A DNA stretch of 64,000 nt from Amylostereum areolatum (Eukaryota > Basidiomycota > Agaricomycetes > Russulales > Stereaceae). The notes beneath the pieces are model-generated. The model searched no databases and was not told the origin of the DNA. It worked only from the letters and a program-made list of their open reading frames with translations. Below are positions 56,414 through 64,000 of this stretch, piece by piece. A program made the translations under genes and the position numbers. Location of the stretch: NCBI GenBank assembly GCA_012932865.1, contig SAXG01000012.1, forward strand, positions 992,001 to 1,056,000, in the 5' to 3' direction. Within the stretch, counting starts at the first letter, position 1; each line of letters opens with the position of its first letter.

Positions 56414-59223
56414 ATGCGTGGAATGTGGCCACCACTGTGGCTCCTCTCCGTTTTCCTCCGGCCTTCTTTTGCTCAAACATTTTCAAACGTCGTACCAGCC
56501 GTACACTCCATCACGCTTTCCTCAGGATCTCCGTTCAGCCTTTCCTCTCACCTGCAAATTGTAGTCGACAACGCGTCTGCCTCCGTTCGAGACACCGATG
56601 GACTCACTCTCGTTCCTCCGACGGTCCTCGAGTTTGCGAAGACGTTCGCACAAGATCTCTACGCCCTTTTCCCGCAGACCGCCGTCAACGTGACGACCAA
56701 TTCGGCATCCAGCTCCGAAGCCAACCCTTCTAGCACTGTATTCCTCACCGTCCTTTCCGAAACTGAGGCCGCAAACTTCACGTTCGCGAATGGGGTACAC
56801 ACCAGCGAGGGATACCGTCTTCAAGTCGACGGAGATATGATCCGAATCAGCGGCGCAGGAGCGCGAGGGGTGTTTTGGGCAACGCGTACGTTGCTCCAGG
56901 GTTTAGTGCTCAATGGCGGAGAGCTTCCCTCCGGGGTGGTCGACGATCAACCGGACTGGGAAACACGAGGCTTTATGCTCGGTGAGTGAAGATCAGAGAT
57001 ATTCCAAGCAAGTTCTTAGCGTTGTCCCTGTGTTAGATGTCGGTCGACAATGGTATCCTATCTCGTCCCTGGAAGAGCTGTGCACATATGCGTCGTGGTT
57101 CAAGACGAGCGAGTTTGTAGGTCTTCGGCTCGAACATCCATATCTGACTCATCGCACTGTGACGTATCGAACAGCATGTGCACCTTTCTGACAACGTTGC
57201 TATAAAAAACGACGATGCTGCCGCAACTTATGCACGCTTCCGTCTACGGCCAGAGGATCCTTCCCTTGCGGGTCTCACCCCGCATCTCAACGAAACGTAC
57301 TCCAGAGATGAGTTCGAACATTTCCAAACCCATTGTGCTGCAAGAGGAGTAACGGTGTGTCATTTCGCTAACCCTCGTATTTAACGCCAGTCCGAACCCT
57401 TTGACTTCTCAGGTTATTCCAGAAATAGAGGCGGTGAGTGCTAGTGGTCCTATGACCAGGTGCAGAATACTTACGTTGCGAAGCCTGGACACGCTCTGGT
57501 TATCACTCAATGGAAACCCGAACTTGGCTTGACAGAAGACCCAACTTTACTCAACCTCACTTTTCCCGACACGATCCCGACCGTGCAATCCATTTGGCAA
57601 GGTTGGTGGCCTTACCTTCCCTCAGATCAACCTACTGAACATCAATAGAATTCCTTCCCTGGCTCCATACCAGTAAGCCGCTCTAAGTGAAGAAGATCCG
57701 CGCATCTTCACAAAGTATATAGGACAGGTCTCTATCGGTGCTGACGAGTACAATGCCGATCTCGCCGATGACTATATCAATTTCGTCAATGCCATGGTAA
57801 GGTCCTTTCTATGATAGTAGGCAAGGTTTCTCATGCGCGTCCCAAACCAAGAGTGACTTCATCGGCGAGTCGAACAAGAGTATCCGGATATGGGGGACGA
57901 AAGAGCCTTCCAACACCACGGCGGTGAGCAAAAACATCACGATACAGCACTGGTGAGCAAGCAGGCGGCTCTGGCTCGCAATTTACGCTCAACTTGAAAG
58001 CGTTGAATAGGGAATTCTCCGATGATGATCCTTTTGAGTTAATCAACACGGGTTATAATGTCATCAATAGGTAGGTGAATGCGACGGCATTGGGAGAGTT
58101 ATTTGACATTTATGCTACTCCCCCCCTCATACAGCGACGATGCCTTCCTGTATATCGTCATCAAATTCGTACGCGGGAGTCCTGCTTAACTTCTTATGCG
58201 CGAAACTGAACGAGAGGGGTGCTATAGTCTGGGTCTTTTCCTCAGCAACTCAACCAGACGCGCCTCTGGCAAGGTGCAAATGTCGACTTGGGAGGTACGG
58301 ATGATGCTCTCTCTCGATTAATATGTTTACGATCAAACTGCAGGCATTTGGGACCCACATGTCTTCGATCGAGGGAATGCATCAAACAATCCCGGCGTTA
58401 ACAATCCTTTGCTTCAAGGCGCGATTACAGTCAGTTGCCACAACTCGGTTGCCTATTCGCTTTGTCAAACTGGACTCTTTTCCAGCCTTCTTGGAACGAC
58501 CATGGACCTACGGCCTCAACATACCTAGAAGCCTTCTACGCGGTGAAGATGGGGCTGCCTGTGGTGATGTCGGCGGCATGGCAGTCAAGTACCCGTCCAA
58601 ACCATTTGACCGAGGCTCAGTTCCTGTCATCGTTTGCAACCCTCGCCGCTGCTGCACCTGGGCAAAACCTTGCTCGCCAGGTCCTGCATTCAGGCAAGAT
58701 TATCGTGGAATACGACTTGACCAACACTAGCTCAACGTCGGGTGAATCCGTCCCGGACCGCAGTGGAAATGGATATAACGCTACCTTGGTCAACGGCCAA
58801 CTGTTTACGCCGTTGGGATCCAAGGGACTTAACTACACGTTCCTAGTTAACGTCAGCTCGTCGCTGACATCAGGTGTGCTGCTATTCGGTCCAGACAACA
58901 CGTTTGGGTTCGCGCCCGTGCAGGGCGGCACCACTCTCGCATTTGTTTCGTCAAACATCACATATCCCTTGTTCAACTATACCTTACCATTGCAGGCGAC
59001 CTCACCATGGAGGCAGATCATCGTCACGGGTACAGAGGAAGGCACATCGGTGTTTGTGAACGGTCAACACGCTGGTGACTTTCAAGTCCAGATCGACGAT
59101 ACTGCGACTGTGGCTCCGATGCCATTCGTCGCTCCTGCAAAGGTCATTGGACAAATGGGCGCCACGGTCTCTCGCTTCATCCTGTGGGACCAGGTTCAAG
59201 ATGTTGGAGATTTGGCTAGATGA
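56414..59223 (+). CDS. Secreted GH20 hexosaminidase-like protein with C-terminal lectin-like domain
   Basis: Probable beta-N-acetylhexosaminidase acting on chitin or glycan oligomers outside the cell. Signal peptide MRGMWPPLWLLSVFLRPSFAQ. The N-terminal GH20b-like fold is VHSITLSSGSPFSLSS...FANGVHTSEGYRLQVDGDMIRISGAGARGVFWATRTLLQ. Catalytic barrel: DWETRGFMLDVGRQWYPI, FHVHLSDNVAIKND, VTVIPEIEAPGHALVITQWKPELGL, and VSIGADEYNADLADDYINFVNAM with the catalytic Asp-Glu pair. GIWDPHVFDRGNASNNPG and SWNDHGPTASTYLEAFYAVK follow. The C-terminus is concanavalin-like: EYDLTNTSSTSGESVPDRSGNGYNATLVNG, WRQIIVTGTEEGTSVFVNG, ATVSRFILWDQVQ. About ten introns; no frame correction needed in the parts I joined. 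The GADE motif replaces the usual HxGGDE; I recall this from other fungal members. Confidence 0.87.
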
Positions 59224-59397
59224 GGGCGCCATACGCCAAACGATCACACCGTTTCCGATATGCAGTATGATGGTATTGATAAACGAAATGTATATGGCGC
59301 ACGAACGTACCCGAACAGCTCGGGTAGATTTGGTCCAACCACTCACTATGCGTCTAGCAAGCAACTCGTGAGGCGAGGCAAAGCGCCAAAATTTGGT

Positions 59398-60412
59398 TTA
59401 CGCACACGAAGTAGAAGCAGCACCTCCCCAGCCCATCGCGGAGAAGGCTTCTCGTGCAGCTTGTTCTTTTGCCAGTTGTTTGTTTGGACCTGTTCCCCTT
59501 CCTCTGAGCATACCGTTGACTATTGGGTTCCACGACAAAGTCAGTCGGATCCTTTACCTCGTTCCAGCACAGTGTCCACACACCTTTGCATTCCATGTCC
59601 CATATCGGGGCATGGGGCGGACCTGCAGATCTAGCTCCCCACTCAATTGCTACGTGCTTCTGCGCGGCAAGTTGGTTGAACTGGGGAAGAAAGGTCGCTT
59701 GAGGTTGAGCGGGGTTGAGCGGGTTGGGTGGCGTTGGTGGTGGCATTTCTGAGGGTTGCGGAGGTACGAACTGGTCCCCGATGCGAGAGCGCTTTGAGGG
59801 GCCGGGCGAGGAAGGGGCTTCAGAAACGGTATCCGAGTCGAAAGATGGGTCGATGAAGGGACCGATCCACGCCTGAACGGTGGCTAGGCCGTGCTGCTGA
59901 TATGTCGCCGCGATCCAAGAGTGAAGGATATTTTTTGTCTCCTGTAGTAGGGCAAGATGATAAGAGATGGCAACTGGCTCATAAGTGTCAACTACCTGTG
60001 GGTCCTTAAGGAGATCGAGAGATGCGCCTATTATCTGCTCGCGCAGCTGATACTTCGCCACACACTGTTCAATCGCTTCGTGATCCTCCAGCTTCTGTTC
60101 GATGGCAAGCTAGACGATATCGGGAGGCGTAAGTGGGGCGCGTTGAAACACGATCAGGCGGCCTACCTCGAGCTCTTGCGCGCTAAGGAGGGGTGTTTTC
60201 CGGGACAGGATATCGGTTGCGACCATGGCCATGATACGTCTCCCAATGACAGCTAGGCGGGTACTGTCGCCGACATCCGGGTGGGGGGTTTGCGCAACCG
60301 AGGGGTGCGCGATGAGTGCACGGTAGAGCAATCCTTTGATCTCGGGAGCCGTGGAAGTCATATCTCGTCGTGTACGTTTGAGAGCGGGCGAAGAGGGTTG
60401 AGGGAAGTTCAT
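59398..60412 (-). CDS. Degenerate RNase III-like protein with dsRNA-binding domain
   Basis: Joined from four exons. MNFPQPSSPALKRTRRDMTSTAPEI, then RALIAHPSVAQTPHPDVGDSTRLAVIGRRIMAMVATDILSRKTPLLSAQELE, spliced to LAIEQKLEDHEAIEQCVAKYQLREQIIGASLDLLKDPQ, spliced to ETKNILHSWIAATYQQHGLATVQAWIGPFIDP. The layout follows the RNase III fold, but the ERLEFLGD-type catalytic signature is replaced by TRLAVIGRR, so cleavage is unlikely. A Pro-rich linker leads to a well-formed dsRBD (GPPHAPIWDMECKVNGMLRGRGTGPNKQLAKEQAAREAFSAMGW). An in-frame TAG after PPDIV is inside the second exon-intron junction (GTAGGC...GTCTAG) and is not a nonsense mutation. It resembles mitochondrial L44/L57-type proteins only in fold; I see no presequence. 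Confidence 0.75.
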
Positions 60413-60723
60413 CTAGTAGGAGACGGAATAAGGTAGGTATTTATCCCTTGCAGAGGCGTGCGAATCGGAAGCTTTGGGAACTTATTAGGTAGTCGAGGAC
60501 AAAGGCCGTAACAGAGGCAGTGGCACTCATGATCACGCTCAACAGCCGCGCCCTATTATTTCCTTTGCACAACCTCTCTGCATGGTCAGCAAACACGCGG
60601 TGTAACATGTTATTAGTACTTGAATATGATTAGGACGCCACTATTACAATATATGTCAAGATACACATCAACCCCGCTCACGCTCAGCACTCAATGTCAA
60701 CGTCAACGCTCGTCTCTACCGGA
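60413..60723. other. Intergenic region, RNase III-like / SNF2 gene
   Basis: 311 bp with the promoter of the RNase III-like gene and the 3' end of the SNF2 gene. No gene or repeat recognised. Confidence 0.5.
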
Positions 60724-63700
60724 TCAACTTAGCATTTTTTGCTTTTCCAGTGTTCTTCGCAGTATCTTGACGGTGTTACTGTGCTCGGGAAGAGGCGCCA
60801 GACGGTCAATCGCCGATTTCACTCTATGGAGAATTGTCAGTCCTAGCCCAGCAGTTTTTGGGGCACATAACACTCACCTGGAGGACCTTCCGCCACAGTG
60901 GGACAATCCTTGATCAGGTGATGTGGTGATCTCCCACAGACAACGCAGACAGTGCCATCATTCTTGGCTCGCTTCCGAACCACACTGTCCTCCGGCGAGG
61001 TGGGGTGTGTCACGCGCTTCATAGGACTCGACACTACGCGTGAGGGACCCGCCACCGAGGATTGTGCTACGGACGGAGTCCGCGCGGACGTATTAGGAGC
61101 GTGCAAGCGAGGTGACACAACTGGTTTTGACCGGTTATTTGAAAGAGACGGCGTCGGTTGGGCGCGGGGAGTAAGACTCGTGACGGTCGATGCAATAGCG
61201 GGCCTGGGTGGAGCGGGAGGGCGATGGGTGCCCATCTCTAGTAGCCGGAGGGGCTGTCCATGTATAAGATGTAGGTGTCCACGCTTGAACAGCGTTTCAT
61301 CGATAACTTCGATGGCTCGACGCTATAGGTTGGAGACGAGGTTAGCTGAAAATGTTACAGAATGTTATGAGGAACTTACACGAGTCTCAAAGGGTTCGTC
61401 CGTCGTTTCAAAGATGAGTAAACGACGATACTCGGCCAGGTTAGGAGAGCTGTCTGTCATTGTACATGGCCCCGGATGAGAGTTGCGACAAATCCCACAG
61501 GCTTCATCGTCAGGAGATGTGGGTCTAGCGGGCTTCTGGCGAGCACGTTTGTTCAGCTCCATTATGAACTCATCAGGAGAGTCCATAGAGATATCCGAGC
61601 CCTCTCGGTCTGAACCAAGGCCCGAGCCTGTCCATCCTGCCGATTCTCGTGAGGCAGTGGAGTCGCGTCGCTTTCTCTTTCCCTTCGTGTCCTTCTTCAC
61701 TGGAGTATCATCGAAATTGAAGGATTGCTGATATTTTGTGTTAGCAACTACTTACGCTAGGGAAGAGGACTTACCTGTGGTTTTACAGGCATAGCAGCTT
61801 TGCGACGGACACCACGCCCTGTAGCTTCAGCCTCCTTGTGCTTATCATGCTCTTCTGCGATACGCTGCAGGGTGGCTGCCCAGGAATCCGGTTCTTCATG
61901 TCCATCTACTCCTTCATCCGGTATGTCTTCAAAGGCATCTTTGTCTGCAGTCCAAATCTTTGCGAACGAGAACGACTGGGCTGCTTCTCCGGGTTCTTCA
62001 GGAGTGACTTCCGTCTCAGTCTTCTCGATGAGGTTATCCAGATCATGGTCAGTATCTAGGAGGACGGATGAGACAGGTCTGCACACAATGAAAACGGGTC
62101 GACATACAAACAATCTCGCGTATAGCCTGGTTTTCTTCGTCAAACAAGGTCTTTGCGCCGTAGGTTAATATTGACTGGACGTCGGCAGCACCGTCGTCGT
62201 CGTCCATCTTCTGAACGATGAGATGGTCGAGAACGAGTTTTTTCTTGCCGGTCTGTATGATTCGCTCTGTCCAAGCAGGTCAGTTGACAGTACCAATGTG
62301 ACGAAAGGATGGCTTGACCTTCCGCAGTGTCTTTGGCCATGAGTTTGAAGACCAAACATGGTTTGGTTTGTCCAAAGCGATGAGCCCGAGCAATGGCCTA
62401 CACAAAAGAGAAGGTGTTAGCGCCTTTTATTCCCCGGAAAACCATGTAGAAAGAATACTTGAAGGTCCTGCAGAACATATTAGGCGCGTATGATGAGAAG
62501 CAAGGTGGGGACGCACCTGGTGAGGGTTGAAGTCGGGGTCGAAGATCACGACCGTATCCGCGCTCCACAAGTTAATGCCTACACCACCCGCTCGGGTTGT
62601 GAGGATGTAGATGAAGACGTCAGAGTCTGGACGGTTGAACTCGTCCATTCCTCTTTGACGATCTGCCTGTGGTGTATTACCATCCTTGAAAGAAGGGGGT
62701 AAGCGTTCGACGATCGCCCTTGAAGGAGAATTGCATACCAGTCTAAGATACTTGATACCCTCGCCGGCGAGGAAGTCCTCGATGATGTCTAAAACAATGA
62801 CAAACTATGCCGAAAAATTTAATAGCTGGCAACGAAGATAACGCAAAGGGACACACCTGACTGAACAGGAGCACCCGATGACCGCGGCTCTTGAGCTTTG
62901 GTAACAAGCCATGTAGTAAACGTAGCTTCGAGCTTGCTCCGACCAGTCTGTCATGAGCCTCTTGTTGAGCCAAACCCTTTGGTTCAATATCGGTACTCAA
63001 AAGATAAGGATGTTGAACGCATCTGCCCCCGAGAATTCTGGTGTTAGAAACAAATAGCGCTCGAGAAAGTCGAGGGGCGCACTTGCGAAGTTGCATCAAC
63101 ATATTGTTCATGTTAGTCTTGCTACCTGTCGCATTCGAGCGAGTCTTCGGATCCACCCCCGATTGAGAAAGCGACTGAAGGATGTGGACATTTTTACCTA
63201 GATAGTGTCAGTTTGTGGAGCCGGTTACAAGAAGTCGACCTACTCAAGATGGACTTGTACATCTCCTTCTGCAAGGGAGCCAGCGAAACCGGAACGATGA
63301 CTTCGTTCTGCAGATACACGATGGCAATCAAAGCGAGCCCTAGTGGTAAGGGAGGAACAATCATACCTTCGGAGGTAGCTTTAGTACTTGGGCTTTAATG
63401 CGGCGCAGAAAGTATGGCTTCAGTCGCTGATGAAGATCCTTGACTAACTCCTCTGTTAATACTTCAAATTCCTTCTCGAGATTCGCTAGATCCTTCCAGT
63501 TATCAGGATCGAGGAAGTTCATGAGATTGAACAATTCGCGGATGTTGTTGTTCAACGGAGTCTGGCGTAGAGGTCAGTCTCTGGTACGACCGCTGATGGT
63601 CGTAAGATACAGACTCCTGTCATAATGATGCGATGCATGGTTTTCAGCTCCTGAAGTTTCCTGAATATGATGCTATTGTCATTGTTCACTACCCAAAAAC

Positions 63701-64000
63701 AAATCAACCGTCGAAAACACCTGCAATATCAAATTTCTTACACCTTTGCCCTTCGTCAATAATGAGCCCTTCCCACCTGGGTTGGGACTTGAACACCGAC
63801 CCAAACTCCTTGGCATTGGTGATGGTGTTATAAGTGGTCACCAACACGTGGAACTTGGCTCCAGTTGTGCCCTTGACCGGACTTGAATGCATCAGTTCGT
63901 AGCGTTTGATAACCTCACGGGCCTTGGCCTCTCCGTAAAAGGGAACAACACGAAGTTTGGGAGCCCAGCGAGTGAATTCGCGAACCCAGTTTGTGATGGT
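60724..64000 (-). CDS. SNF2 chromatin remodeller, Mit1/CHD-like (5' end cut off)
   Basis: Chromatin-remodelling ATPase; the window cuts off its N-terminus, including motif I and any chromodomains. Visible from the right edge inward: KFHVLVTTYNTITNAKEFG, WEGLIIDEGQR (motif II, DEGQ instead of DEAH), [119 protein letters not shown] and FGQTKPCLVFKLMAKDTAEE. The C-terminal part is disordered and acidic, with a putative Zn ribbon (CGICRNSHPGPC) and a CCHC-like knuckle (CVVCGRSPHHLIKDC), ending KILRRTLEKQKMLS. The DEGQ box and C-terminal zinc module are features I associate with Mit1 of fission yeast (SHREC complex); orthology is inference. Confidence 0.88.

Noticed and set aside
60110..60180. In-frame TAG in the RNase III-like gene, suggesting a pseudogene
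   Set aside because: An intron GTAGGC...GTCTAG removes it and joins QELE to LAIEQ in frame.
1..64000. A defence system, CRISPR array, biosynthetic cluster or transposon
   Set aside because: I looked on both strands for repeats, terminal inverted repeats, transposase or reverse-transcriptase motifs and NRPS/PKS/terpene-synthase signatures and saw none.

Overview
This is nuclear DNA of a filamentous basidiomycete, most likely an Agaricomycete. Evidence: genes are dense and sit on both strands, nearly every gene is cut by short (about 50-60 bp) GT-AG introns, there is no operon-like organisation, and the family set is typical (fungal PL8 lyases, expansin-like DPBB proteins, ceramide glucosyltransferase, Zn2Cys6 regulator, CCCH/DUF7923 protein, Mit1-like remodeller). 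The organism assignment is inference; no marker pins the species. I see 27 protein genes, one truncated by the right edge, and no rRNA, tRNA, CRISPR or transposon. Gene ends are start codon to stop codon, assembled by hand from exons joined at GT/AG sites.

Layout. 0.3-10.8 kb: Ras-like domain + RasGEF protein, peroxisomal-type thiolase, amidase (minus), ribosomal protein S3. 11.1-18.8 kb (all minus): two tandem secreted PL8 polysaccharide lyases, then a SUR7/PalI-type membrane protein. 19.3-28.2 kb (plus): MPP10, SEC9 t-SNARE, CCCH zinc-finger protein, two small secreted double-psi beta-barrel proteins. 28.7-36.1 kb: an unrecognised acidic protein (minus), a GPI-type surface protein, MYG1, a SurE-type phosphatase, ceramide glucosyltransferase. 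36.3-49 kb: exocyst SEC3, TB2/DP1/HVA22 protein (minus), homeodomain protein, Zn2Cys6 regulator, PRM10-like transporter. 49.2-64 kb: HLTF/Rad5-like SNF2 protein (minus), secreted GH43 and GH20 glycosidases, a degenerate RNase III + dsRBD protein (minus), and a Mit1/CHD-like SNF2 remodeller (minus, partial).

Most genes are housekeeping or chromatin genes. The accessory flavour is carbohydrate-active and secreted: PL8 x2, DPBB x2, GH43, GH20 and one GPI protein. SEC9 and SEC3 both act in exocytosis, but I see no sign of a functional cluster.

The strongest unexplained pattern is technical or evolutionary. At least ten otherwise intact conserved genes change frame by exactly one base, nearly always inside a short homopolymer. 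I read this as assembly indels rather than mass pseudogenisation. Other points worth a look are a thiolase ending in SKL, a Ras-like domain without a G3 motif fused to a RasGEF, a catalytically doubtful RNase III/dsRBD protein, and a C29 tract inside an intron. I found no clear candidate for a wholly new biological system.
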